From the NCBI GenBank assembly GCA_964500225.1, contig CAZCOA010000023.1, forward strand, positions 1-40,965: 40,965 bases of DNA, in the 5' to 3' direction. Below are positions 16,831 to 24,406 of the stretch, in pieces. Every line of letters starts with the position of its first letter. The stretch's first letter is position 1. Origin of the DNA: JAAYDY01 sp964500225 (GTDB lineage Bacteria; Planctomycetota; Phycisphaerae; FEN-1346; JAACEH01). The position numbers and the translations under genes are program-made. The notes below the pieces were generated by a model that was given only the letters and a program-made list of their open reading frames with translations, searched no databases and was not told the DNA's origin.

Positions 16831-17866
16831 GGTCGTGGTCGTCCTTGGCTGCCTCCGACGGGCTGAGGGCGATGCGAATCTTCTCGGCCATGGCGGTCAG
16901 GTTTGCCAGGTAATCGCGGGCCAGCGGGTCCATCGGCACCACCGCCCCGCCAATGCTCCGGGCCACGGTCTCGGCGGCCGTCGTCGAGAACTGCGGTTGC
17001 ACGAAGATCACCTTGACGCCGGCCTTGCGGGCCTTCTCGATCAGGCCGATCAATTGCTTCGGGCCGGGCTCCTTGCCCTCGATCTCGACCGGCACCTGGC
17101 GCAGACCGTAGGCGTCGGCGAAGTAACCGTAGGCCGGATGGAAGACGAAGAATTCGCGGCCCCGCAGCGGCTCAAGGGCCTTCGTCAGCTTGCGGTCCAC
17201 GTCGTCGAGGTCGGCCTCGAACCGCTTCAGATTTTCAAGGTACTCGTTGCCGTGATCCGGATCAAGCCGGACGAGGGCGTCGCAGATGGTCTTCGCCTGA
17301 ATCCTGACCAGGCGAGGGCTGAGCCAAATGTGCGGATCGTCCCCTTTGGCGGCTTCCGACGACGGAGCGTCACGGTCGGCCCGGCCGTCGGCCTCACGGC
17401 CACGACCGTGGTCCGCTGCCGCCGTGCTGCTGTCGGAGGTCTCGGCGGCGTCGTGGTCGTGGTCCGCGTGTTCGCCGTGGTGGTGCGAGTGCTCCATCAC
17501 CCGCAAGGCAATGCCCTGCCGGGTATCGACGATCTCGAGTTGGCGCACGGTGGCGGCGATTTTCTTCAGGAGCGATTCCTCGAAAGGCACGCCGATCCGA
17601 AAGAAGGCTCTGGCCTCGGTGAGCCGCGCGATCTGCCTCGGCGTCACTTCGTATGTTTCCGGCGATTGGCCGGGACCGACCAGCACATCGACCTCCACGT
17701 GCCGGCCGCCGAGACGCTCCAGGAAGTAGGCTTGCGGCAGAATGCTCACCAATACGCGCAACTTCGCCGGCGGCACCGCCTCGCCCTCGGCCCCCGCAAC
17801 ACGACGAGGCGGAACAAGAGCCATGGCAATGACCATGGCAACCAGAATGCCAAGCAAACGCCTCAT
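16811..17866 (-). CDS. znuA: Zinc-binding periplasmic lipoprotein/solute-binding protein (ZnuA family)
   Basis: A 351-residue cluster A-I (TroA/ZnuA) metal-binding protein with a signal peptide (residues 1 to about 26). Expected metal ligands: His179 in DPHIWLSP, His243 in FHPAYGYF, and an acidic residue in the C-lobe (PMDPLARD). At the first ligand site the usual SPHxYE is SPETYE here, so Glu70 stands where His is normally found. A His/Asp-rich loop (about residues 125-180; HSHHHGEHADHDHD) and a second tail (DDHDHDD at 342-348) are typical of zinc rather than manganese proteins. A strong G-rich ribosome site (GGGGAGGGGGG) precedes the ATG. The regulator gene ends 48 bases upstream; the order is regulator, znuA, znuC, znuB. 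Confidence 0.92.
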   Translation of the reverse strand: MRRLLGILVAMVIAMALVPPRRVAGAEGEAVPPAKLRVLVSILPQAYFLERLGGRHVEVDVLVGPGQSPETYEVTPRQIARLTEARAFFRIGVPFEESLLKKIAATVRQLEIVDTRQGIALRVMEHSHHHGEHADHDHDAAETSDSSTAAADHGRGREADGRADRDAPSSEAAKGDDPHIWLSPRLVRIQAKTICDALVRLDPDHGNEYLENLKRFEADLDDVDRKLTKALEPLRGREFFVFHPAYGYFADAYGLRQVPVEIEGKEPGPKQLIGLIEKARKAGVKVIFVQPQFSTTAAETVARSIGGAVVPMDPLARDYLANLTAMAEKIRIALSPSEAAKDDHDHDDAQR

Positions 17867-17914
17867 GGCCCCCTCCCCTCGGCGATAGCCGGATGTGACG
17901 ACCTGCCGCCGCGG

Positions 17915-18193
17915 TCAGCGACAGGGTTTGTCGGATGCGTGGGAACGACACACCAGATACGTTTCCTTGCACTCGCTGCACTTCTGAACCATGTGGTCGA
18001 GCGAAAATTCGTTCCAGTGGCGTTTCTGGCCGGCCGTCAGCAGGCCGGTTCCGTTGCAGAGCGGACAGACGTTGTCGAGGGCAGCCAGCACGGCGGACCG
18101 GATGAACTCCGACCGGTTGGGCAGCCCCTTCATCGCCTCGGTCAGGGCGGCATCGGCCTTGAAGGTCACAATTTCGGCTTTTCTGCGCGTCAT
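17915..18193 (-). CDS. Ribbon-helix-helix protein fused to a Cys/His zinc-binding tail; probable zinc-uptake regulator
   Basis: A 92-residue protein. Residues 5-40 fit a ribbon-helix-helix DNA-binding domain: strand EIVTFKAD, helix AALTEAMKGL, then NRSEFIRSAVLAAL. The C-terminal half has CPLC (43-46), His59, His67, CSEC (72-75), Cys82 and His85, a pattern expected for one or two zinc sites. The ATG at 18193 follows GGGAGAG; codons further upstream are in the leader of the predicted promoter, so they cannot be coding if that promoter is right. It is the first gene of the znu operon. A RHH repressor sensing zinc through its tail, in the role that Zur plays elsewhere, is my inference; RHH metal regulators such as NikR are a precedent in principle. 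It could instead be a toxin-antitoxin-type RHH protein, but no toxin is adjacent. Confidence 0.8.
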   Translation of the reverse strand: MTRRKAEIVTFKADAALTEAMKGLPNRSEFIRSAVLAALDNVCPLCNGTGLLTAGQKRHWNEFSLDHMVQKCSECKETYLVCRSHASDKPCR

Positions 18194-18245
18194 GAGCACT
18201 CTCCCAGGCCTCCCCGGACCACATCCCGGCACGGCCCCATGGGGT

Positions 18246-18265
18246 GTATTACCTCGTGTTACCTC
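18246..18265 (-). promoter_or_regulatory. Tandem 10-bp repeat, candidate operator for the RHH protein
   Basis: Reading the minus strand, GAGGTAACAC and GAGGTAATAC abut each other with one mismatch, covering the promoter spacer and the -10 box. Ribbon-helix-helix dimers commonly bind short repeated half-sites, so this is a natural binding site for the product of the first gene. Binding has not been shown. Confidence 0.5.
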
Positions 18266-18274
18266 CCGTGTCAA
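18246..18274 (-). promoter_or_regulatory. Promoter of the regulator-znuACB operon with embedded tandem repeat
   Basis: On the minus strand TTGACA (18274-18269) and TAATAC (18251-18246) are separated by exactly 17 bases, a near-consensus promoter. Start of transcription would be near 18239, leaving a leader of about 45 bases before the regulator ATG at 18193. Confidence 0.7.
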
Positions 18275-18500
18275 GCCCTCTGGGAGCATAGTCGGCCGCA
18301 CAAGGCGCCGCGGCTGCGGCATTGCAAAGGGAAAAACCTCCTTGCCGTCAGGGGACGACCGGCTGGCAGCCGTTTGTTAGTTGCTTCTGGACAATGGGTT
18401 GCGTAATGCCATTTGATTCTGGAAAGGGCATGCGTAGGCTTGTCTTGGACGGAGCACGAATAAATCCACGTTGGCGGAGTCTGAAACGAAAGAGGTGGCC

Positions 18501-18674
18501 ATGATGAGCAGAGCCGATATCGCCTATCTTCAAAAGGTTTTCATTCGGGCTCTGGCCGAAGGTCTGCCCCCGCGTTCCGCTCTGCCATCATCGGCCGACA
18601 CGGCCGCCGCGCCCGGGTCCTCGGCCGAATGCCTCAGGCGTCATGCGCCGACGAACGACGGGCGTCTGAACTGA
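18501..18674 (+). CDS. Small hypothetical protein (57 residues)
   Basis: A short frame opening MMSRADIAYLQKVFIRAL with AGAGGTGG placed correctly upstream of the ATG at 18501. The first 20 residues could form an amphipathic helix, while the rest is low-complexity Ala/Ser/Pro. I recognise no family. It ends 11 bases before the convergent polyferredoxin gene. It may not be a gene at all; the ribosome site is the main support. Confidence 0.35.
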   Translation: MMSRADIAYLQKVFIRALAEGLPPRSALPSSADTAAAPGSSAECLRRHAPTNDGRLN

Positions 18675-18684
18675 CAGCCCACGA

Positions 18685-20430
18685 TCATTTGAGGAAATCC
18701 GGAAAGTAGTCGTCCCGCACCGGGGACCGTTGCGACCGTTCCTGGCGTCTGCGTCGGGCTTCGGCCTCGCGCAATTCCAGGTACGAGCCTTTCGACAGGC
18801 GGTCCTCGCGCCCCGGGCCCGCCCGGGTCACGATGGCGGCCTCGGCCAGCGCCCCCCGGGCCACCACGTTGACCGCGTGACATCGCGCCTGGCACTGCCC
18901 GCAGCCGACACAGCGGTCGGCGACAACGACAGGAGCGTCAATGCCGGTCTGGTCGTCGGGCATCCCGTCCTCGTCCAACTGAACGTGGAGACGAATGAAC
19001 TCGATGGCATTGTGCCCGGCGGCCTGGCACTGGAAGTAGCACAGCCGGCAAGGTTCCCTGCCCGTGTGGGACAGGCAGGCCGCCTCGTTCACCACGGCCA
19101 GCCCCATGCGGACGGCGCGCTTCTCCATAAGGTCCAGCGGCCGAATCGCCCCGGTCGGACACACATGACCACATTGGTTGCAGTCTTGGCGGCAGCCGGC
19201 CCAGTCGGCAGCGATGTGCGGTGTCCAAAGGCCGGCCGGTCCCACCTGGAGTCCCAGCGGCTGAAGACACTGGCTGGGGCAGACCCTCATGCACTCACCG
19301 CAACGGACACACTGACGTAGAAATTGTTCTTCGGGAACACTGCCGGGGGGACGAACAGGTACGTAGTCACGGCCGCCGGCTCCATCCGCCGGACCAAGAT
19401 AGCGCGTCAGGAGCAGACTGGCCATGCCCCCGACCGCCCCGGTCAGCAACGCGCGACGCGAGAGGTTGACCGTCCCCGGAACCGTCGGGTCGCCGTGTAG
19501 CCACTCGGTGGAACGGTCCCAGCGTTGCGCGAACTGGATTGCTCCGACGGGGCAGACGCCGCCGCAGACCTGGCAGAAGGTGCAATCGGCCCCCCGCGTG
19601 GTGAAGTCGTCGGCCACGGCGTCCATCGGACAGGCGACACGACAGCGGCCGCACCGAACACAGGCGGGGGCGACCTTGCGTTCGGTCCATCGGAGTCTTG
19701 CGGCCAGCGAGAAAAGGGCTCCGGCGGGACAAACGCAACGGCACCAGAACCTCGGCCCCAGGAAACCCAGGACCATGATCCCGGCCAAGGAAACGGCGGC
19801 CGGTAAATGCTCCCACTGCATGGGCGGCACAACGTCTGCGTGTCCCTGAAGCCCGACGTTGAGCGGCGCCAGCGCGGTCAGCAACCCGCGCGTGAGCAGA
19901 GGAATCGGCGAGACGTAGCCTGCAACCATCGCGCCGCCGGCGGCTGCGGCAAGAACGACTGCCAGGAGGCCGTACCGCAGGTGAACCCACGGCCCTCGCC
20001 GGCGGAGATGGAAGCGACGCAGGCGCCGTGTGGCAGCCCAGTCCCACAGGTCAATGATCGTGCCGAGCGGACAGACGTAGCCGCAGAAGAGCCGCGGAAC
20101 AACCACGCCGATCAACAGAACGGCAACAGCCCAGACGATCGCGACCGTTGCCGTTCGCGATGCGAGCGAGGCCGCGATGCCAACGAGCGGGTCAAGCCGG
20201 AGGACAACGTCGATGCCAACGAGATCGGGCCCCTGCCGCAGGGGGACGACCTGGGACGCGTCGTGGGACCGCAGGGCGTAGGCGAACATCGCCAGGAAGA
20301 GTGCCAGACAGAGTGTCTGAGTGATTCGCGTCAGCGGGGCGGCGGCCCAGGTGGACGCCATGGGTCGGCGGTCGCCCGCGTGTCCCGACGGTTTCGTTGG
20401 AGATGGCTTGCGAAAATGGTTCAGTCGCAT
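18685..20430 (-). CDS. NapH-NapG-like membrane polyferredoxin fusion
   Basis: A 581-residue protein. The N-terminal half (to about 300) is NapH/NosR-like: several membrane spans with CxxxCP motifs CGYVCPLG (116-123) and CRCVCPAG (230-237), then two [4Fe-4S] sites, CVRCGRCRVACP (257-268) and CTFCQVCGGVCP (283-294). The second half opens with SRRALLTGAVGG (324-335), which looks like a Tat-type twin-arginine signal or re-entry span. Its ferredoxin motifs are CVRCGECMRVCP (374-385), CRQDCNQCGHVCP (413-425), Cys461/464/468 and CVGCGQCQARCH (507-518), as in NapG/MauM. The order thus looks like napH and napG joined in one chain. It would move electrons across the membrane to an outer partner, here probably the FMN-binding protein encoded 62 bases upstream. 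The start at 20430 has no clear ribosome site; an ATG at 20361 is an alternative. Confidence 0.85.
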   Translation of the reverse strand: MRLNHFRKPSPTKPSGHAGDRRPMASTWAAAPLTRITQTLCLALFLAMFAYALRSHDASQVVPLRQGPDLVGIDVVLRLDPLVGIAASLASRTATVAIVWAVAVLLIGVVVPRLFCGYVCPLGTIIDLWDWAATRRLRRFHLRRRGPWVHLRYGLLAVVLAAAAGGAMVAGYVSPIPLLTRGLLTALAPLNVGLQGHADVVPPMQWEHLPAAVSLAGIMVLGFLGPRFWCRCVCPAGALFSLAARLRWTERKVAPACVRCGRCRVACPMDAVADDFTTRGADCTFCQVCGGVCPVGAIQFAQRWDRSTEWLHGDPTVPGTVNLSRRALLTGAVGGMASLLLTRYLGPADGAGGRDYVPVRPPGSVPEEQFLRQCVRCGECMRVCPSQCLQPLGLQVGPAGLWTPHIAADWAGCRQDCNQCGHVCPTGAIRPLDLMEKRAVRMGLAVVNEAACLSHTGREPCRLCYFQCQAAGHNAIEFIRLHVQLDEDGMPDDQTGIDAPVVVADRCVGCGQCQARCHAVNVVARGALAEAAIVTRAGPGREDRLSKGSYLELREAEARRRRQERSQRSPVRDDYFPDFLK

Positions 20431-20492
20431 GGTTGCCGCCGCAAGGATACATTGGCCCCGAGGCCGCGTGCCTCCGAGGGCGTGTCTGGGCG

Positions 20493-21599
20493 CTACGGCT
20501 TCGTGCCGGCAGCCAGGGCCTTGGCCGTGGCATTGATAATGGCCGTCGAGTTGATGGTCGCACTGGTCACGGCATCGACATCCATGACGCCCTGTCGAGC
20601 GACAATCTGTTCGGGCACCACCGCCGGGGCAACAAAACACATATCTTCCTTGTGCTGCGTGACCGTGCATGACTCGATGCGGCCGGCCTTGACGACGACC
20701 CGGACCTCGACCGGGCCGCGGTACCCCTGAGCGCTGCCGGTGTACGAGCCGTCGGCGACCTTCGCCAGGTCTAGCCGTCGGAAAATCTCAACGGATTCGA
20801 TGGCGGCCTGGGCGCGTTCCTGGTTGCGTTTGATGTCGCGCCCTCCCTGCTTGACGGCCACGACCTTCTGGTAGTAGGCCATCGCTTCGTCGTACTTGCC
20901 GTGACGCCGGCAGACATCGCCGGCAGCCAGATAGGCCGCGTCGGCCCAATGGCTTTGCGCTTTCTGCTCGGCCAGCGACAAGGCGGTTTTCAGGTCGCCC
21001 ATCTCGGACCACAGGCGGATCACACTGCCGTCACGGGTGGTATCGGCGCCGATCTTGCGGAGAATCGCCTCGGCAGCGGACCGGACGCCGAGTTTCCAGT
21101 AGCACGAGGCCAGTTTGACCCGGCCGATGTCGTTGCCCCGGCTGAGCCAGAAGGCGGCCCGCGCATAGTCTCGTTCATAATCATAATAGGCGTTGCCCAA
21201 AGCCTGGATGGCTTTCCGCTGTGCCGCGGGGTTGTCTTTGTTGATGGCCAGAACATGATGAAGGAATTTGATGCCCTCGCGCCATCTGCCGGGGTTGGGG
21301 CTGATGACACTGACCAAGTAGGCGCCGATCTGCCGCTGCGGCTGCCAGGAGTCTCCGGGCTTGCCGTCGGGCCAACTGAGGTCCAGCGTGTCGGGATACT
21401 TCAACTCGACCGAGTCCCACCACTCGGGCGACGATTTGCCGGTCGCGTCAATGAGGGCGTCCGCCTGAGCCTTGGTCCTGACGGCCGCGGCGGTAGCGGT
21501 TGGTTTAGCCGCTCCCGGCTCCGAGCCGGCTTCGTTCGATAGCCCCTGCCCCAGAAGAAGAACCAGTCCGACAAGAGCTGCAAGAGATGTCTGCGTCAT
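20493..21599 (-). CDS. Exported TPR-like protein with a C-terminal FMN-binding domain
   Basis: A 368-residue protein with a hydrophobic signal (SLAALVGLVLLLGQGL) and an Ala-rich linker. The middle (about 110-260) is a series of TPR-like helical pairs (AIQALGNAYYDYERDYARAAFWL; KYDEAMAYYQKVVAVKQGG). Residues about 278-368 form an FMN_bind domain (DGSYTGSAQGYRGPVEVRVVVKAGRI) ending in DAVTSATINST. That motif fits the Dxx[ST]xA[ST] flavinylation site, with Thr348 as the expected covalent FMN attachment residue set by ApbE (not encoded here). The likely role is an extracytoplasmic flavin electron carrier working with the membrane polyferredoxin encoded just downstream. The start at 21599 follows GACGAGG; the longer upstream frame is non-coding in appearance. 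Confidence 0.85.
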   Translation of the reverse strand: MTQTSLAALVGLVLLLGQGLSNEAGSEPGAAKPTATAAAVRTKAQADALIDATGKSSPEWWDSVELKYPDTLDLSWPDGKPGDSWQPQRQIGAYLVSVISPNPGRWREGIKFLHHVLAINKDNPAAQRKAIQALGNAYYDYERDYARAAFWLSRGNDIGRVKLASCYWKLGVRSAAEAILRKIGADTTRDGSVIRLWSEMGDLKTALSLAEQKAQSHWADAAYLAAGDVCRRHGKYDEAMAYYQKVVAVKQGGRDIKRNQERAQAAIESVEIFRRLDLAKVADGSYTGSAQGYRGPVEVRVVVKAGRIESCTVTQHKEDMCFVAPAVVPEQIVARQGVMDVDAVTSATINSTAIINATAKALAAGTKP

Positions 21600-22002
21600 A
21601 ACCTCGTCTGCCTCCGGCCGTCTGGGCGAACGTCGCCCGGCGTAGCAGAGAGTTGCCGGTCGCGGAGAAAGCAACGCCGGACGGCCTGACGCCAGATTCA
21701 ACACCTGGGGAATGGCGAAGTTGCAACAAATCCTGTCAGCGAGCATCGCCCTCGTGTGGCCGGGCGGGCCCTCACCCGGAAGACGACGGGGCAGTTGAGG
21801 CGGTCGGCCCAAACGCCGTCCTTGCCACCGGTAAGCCTGAAGACCAAGCCAATGGCAGCAGCTTCCCGTGCCATGAAGGCCGAATGTCATAAGGATGCAC
21901 TTGCAGGGCGAAGGCATGCGGCCCATAATGCGTCGCACGGCGTGCCGCGGCGGTCGGGCGGCCGCGGGACGATCGGGTTGACGAGAAAGCGAGGGTGTCG
22001 GG
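21600..22002. other. Divergent intergenic region
   Basis: 403 bases between the flavoprotein gene (minus) and the oxidoreductase gene (plus). It holds the plus-strand promoter at 21901-21929. I found no clear minus-strand promoter and no RNA gene. Open frames here are short and have no protein-like composition. Confidence 0.5.
21901..21929 (+). promoter_or_regulatory. Candidate promoter of the Gfo/Idh/MocA gene
   Basis: TTGCAG (21901-21906) and CATAAT (21924-21929) are 17 bases apart. Transcription would start near 21936, about 67 bases before the ATG at 22003. Confidence 0.5.
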
Positions 22003-23181
22003 ATGAAGTGCGTGCGCGTGGGGATCGTCGGGGTTGGGATGGCGGGAAGATACCACATCGAGTGCCTCCGGCGGGTCCACGGGGTGAAGGTGGACGTGGT
22101 GGGCGTGACCAGCCGCCGCAAGGAGAGCCGCGAGGCGTTTGCCGGTGAATACGGCGTGAGGGCGTTTGACACGGTCGAGGCCCTGGTCGAGCAGGTGGAC
22201 CTGCTGGACGTGTGTTCGCCGCCGCTGGCGCACGAGGCAAACATTGTGGCGGCGGCACGAGCCGGCAAACATGTCGTATGCGAGAAGCCGCTGACGGGCT
22301 ACTTCGGCCCGCCGGGCGACAAGTCGTTCCGCGGTAACCGCGCGGCCAAGGAGCCGATGCTGGCGGCGGTGCGGGAGAGCATGGCACGGATTCGCGAGGC
22401 GGTGGAGTCGGCAGGCGTGATGTTCGGATACGCGGAGAACTTCGTCTATGCTCCGGCCGTACAGAAAGAGGCGGAGGTGATCCGCAAGAGCGGCGCGCAG
22501 GTGCTGCGGATGCTGGGCGAGGAGTCGCACAGCGGGTCGCATTCGCCGGATTACGGCATTTGGAGCCGCGCGGGGGGCGGGTCGCTGGTCGGCAAGGGGT
22601 GCCATCCGTTGACGGCGCTGCTGTACCTGAAGCGCGTGGAGGGCGAGGCCCGCGGCGGCAAGCCCATCCGGCCGGCGGCCGTGAGCGCGCGGACGCACGA
22701 ATTGACGCGCATCCCCGGGTACCGCGACGCGGGATTCCTGCGGACGGACTACCACGACATCGAGGACTACGGTTGGATGCACGTGGTGTTCGAGGACGGG
22801 ACGGTGGGCGACGTGGTTACGGGGGAAACGACGCTGGGCGGCATATACGATTACGTGGAGGTGTTCGCCAACAACCACCGCGCGCGGTGCCGGTTGAATC
22901 CGGTGAGCATGCTCGACGCTTACAACCCGAAGCACGAGCAAATGGCGGGCCTGTATTTCGTCGAGAAGATCACGACGAACGAGGGCTGGATGCCGACGTC
23001 GGCCAATGAAGATTATACGATGGGGTACCAGGACGAGGTGCAGGACTTCGTGACGTGCGCCGTCGAGGGGCGTCGGCCGATCTGCGACCTGGACCTGGCC
23101 ATCGACACGATGAACGTCATCTATTCGGCCTACGTGTCCGAGGAGCGCGGCGGAGCGGAAGTGCCCGTGGCGGCAATGTAG
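22003..23181 (+). CDS. Gfo/Idh/MocA family NAD(P)-dependent oxidoreductase
   Basis: A 392-residue protein. The N-terminal Rossmann domain has VGIVGVGMAGRYH (dinucleotide-binding GxGxxG) at about residues 6-18, then VCSPPLAHE and the family hallmark CEKPLTG with the conserved Lys at about residue 95. The C-terminal domain has the alpha/beta fold with the acidic substrate-site region HDIEDYGWMHVVFEDGTVG. These enzymes oxidise or reduce sugars, inositols or related alcohols; the substrate is not evident. GAGGG a few bases before the ATG supports the start. It stands alone: mutY follows after 128 bases with no visible connection in function. Confidence 0.9.
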   Translation: MKCVRVGIVGVGMAGRYHIECLRRVHGVKVDVVGVTSRRKESREAFAGEYGVRAFDTVEALVEQVDLLDVCSPPLAHEANIVAAARAGKHVVCEKPLTGYFGPPGDKSFRGNRAAKEPMLAAVRESMARIREAVESAGVMFGYAENFVYAPAVQKEAEVIRKSGAQVLRMLGEESHSGSHSPDYGIWSRAGGGSLVGKGCHPLTALLYLKRVEGEARGGKPIRPAAVSARTHELTRIPGYRDAGFLRTDYHDIEDYGWMHVVFEDGTVGDVVTGETTLGGIYDYVEVFANNHRARCRLNPVSMLDAYNPKHEQMAGLYFVEKITTNEGWMPTSANEDYTMGYQDEVQDFVTCAVEGRRPICDLDLAIDTMNVIYSAYVSEERGGAEVPVAAM

Positions 23182-23309
23182 CAGTCGAGTTGCCGGCGAT
23201 CGTATCTGCGGGAAACCACGTTGTCTGCACTGATCGGCGAAGCCCTCGCGAGAATTAAGCCGTTGCGTTCTTTCGGTTGTCTGTGGGAAGTTTTCTGTCC
23301 TGTGAAACC

Positions 23310-24392
23310 ATGAACCGGACCGCCCCCCTGCCCTTTATTCGCCGCACGTTGCTCGCCTGGTACGAGCGTCATAGCCGCGATCTGCCGTGGCGACGGACCA
23401 GCGATCCTTACGCCATCTGGGTTTCGGAGATCATGCTCCAGCAGACGCAGGTGGCGACGGTGATCCCGTATTACGAACGCTTTCTGAAGCGGTTTCCGAC
23501 GGTGGAGTCGCTGGCGCGGGCGCGTGTGTCGAGCGTGCTGAAGCAATGGGAGGGACTGGGCTACTATGGCCGCGCGCGGCGACTTCACGAGGCGGCGCGG
23601 CTCGTGATGCGGGACTACGGGGGACGGCTGCCTTCGTCGGCGGAGGAGTTGCGGCGGCTGCCGGGCGTGGGGCGATACACCGCGGGGGCAATTGCGAGCA
23701 TCGCGTTCGGCGCCGGCGGTGCGGCACTGGACGGCAACGTCATCCGGGTGCTGTCGCGTCTGATGCTGCTTGAGGACGATCCGGGAACGGCTCAGGGACA
23801 GGCCGTGTTCTGGGAGTGGGCGGAGCGGCTGGCGCCGCGGTGCGGCAGCGGTCTGTGGAACCAGGCGGTGATGGACCTGGGAGCGACTGTTTGCACGCCG
23901 CGGCAACCACGATGCCTGGTGTGCCCGTTGGGCGAGGTCTGCCGCGCGCGGGCCGACGGACGACAGGACGAGCTTCCGGTCAAGGCGCTGCGCAAAGCCG
24001 TCCCTCACTACGATGTGGCAGTGGGTGTTGTGTTTAGAGGCGATAAGGTTCTTATCGACCGGCGTCCGATGGGGTCGATGCTCGGCGGGATGTGGGAGTT
24101 TCCGGGGGGCAAGCGGCTCGACGGCGAGACGATCGAGGACTGTTTGCACCGCGAACTTCGAGAAGAGCTGGGAATCACGGTTCGTCAGGTGCGACCGCTG
24201 ATTACGGTGTCGCATGCTTATTCACATTTTCGGGTGACGCTGCACGCCTTCGAGTGCCGTCTGGCGGCGGGGCGGCCGCGGCCGCTGAAAAGCGAAGGCC
24301 TGGCGTGGGTGTCGCCAACAGAGTTGGAGCGATACGCATTCCCCAAGGGGAGCCGCAAGATCATCGCGGCGTTGCTCGAACGTGGCAGGTGA
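23310..24392 (+). CDS. mutY: A/G-specific adenine glycosylase MutY with a complete Nudix box
   Basis: A 360-residue base-excision repair enzyme that removes A mispaired with 8-oxoG. The catalytic Glu40 lies in VSEIMLQQTQV, the helix-hairpin-helix is LPGVGRYTAG (117-126), and the catalytic Asp141 is in ALDGNVIRVL. The [4Fe-4S] ligands are Cys195, Cys202, Cys205 and Cys211 in the canonical C-x6-C-x2-C-x5-C spacing. The C-terminal MutT-like domain contains an intact Nudix signature at 267-289: G267, E273, R281, E282, E285, E286, G288. In the E. coli enzyme this domain only recognises 8-oxoG. I start the gene at ATG 23310, just before the conserved region; a TTG 33 bases upstream is less likely. 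No strong ribosome site is seen. Confidence 0.93.
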   Translation: MNRTAPLPFIRRTLLAWYERHSRDLPWRRTSDPYAIWVSEIMLQQTQVATVIPYYERFLKRFPTVESLARARVSSVLKQWEGLGYYGRARRLHEAARLVMRDYGGRLPSSAEELRRLPGVGRYTAGAIASIAFGAGGAALDGNVIRVLSRLMLLEDDPGTAQGQAVFWEWAERLAPRCGSGLWNQAVMDLGATVCTPRQPRCLVCPLGEVCRARADGRQDELPVKALRKAVPHYDVAVGVVFRGDKVLIDRRPMGSMLGGMWEFPGGKRLDGETIEDCLHRELREELGITVRQVRPLITVSHAYSHFRVTLHAFECRLAAGRPRPLKSEGLAWVSPTELERYAFPKGSRKIIAALLERGR

Positions 24393-24406
24393 CGCGCCGC
24401 CAGCGG

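Larger units (their letters stand above)
18194..18500. other. Intergenic stretch between the zinc operon and a small ORF
   Basis: It contains the znu operon promoter and repeat at 18246-18274. In the remaining part (18275-18500) I see no convincing gene, RNA or terminator; a plus-strand promoter for the small ORF at 18501 was looked for and not found with confidence. Confidence 0.5.

Noticed and set aside
18501..18674. Toxin partner for the RHH protein
   Set aside because: The only nearby small frame is on the opposite strand beyond the promoter and has no toxin motif, so a toxin-antitoxin reading of the RHH gene is not supported.
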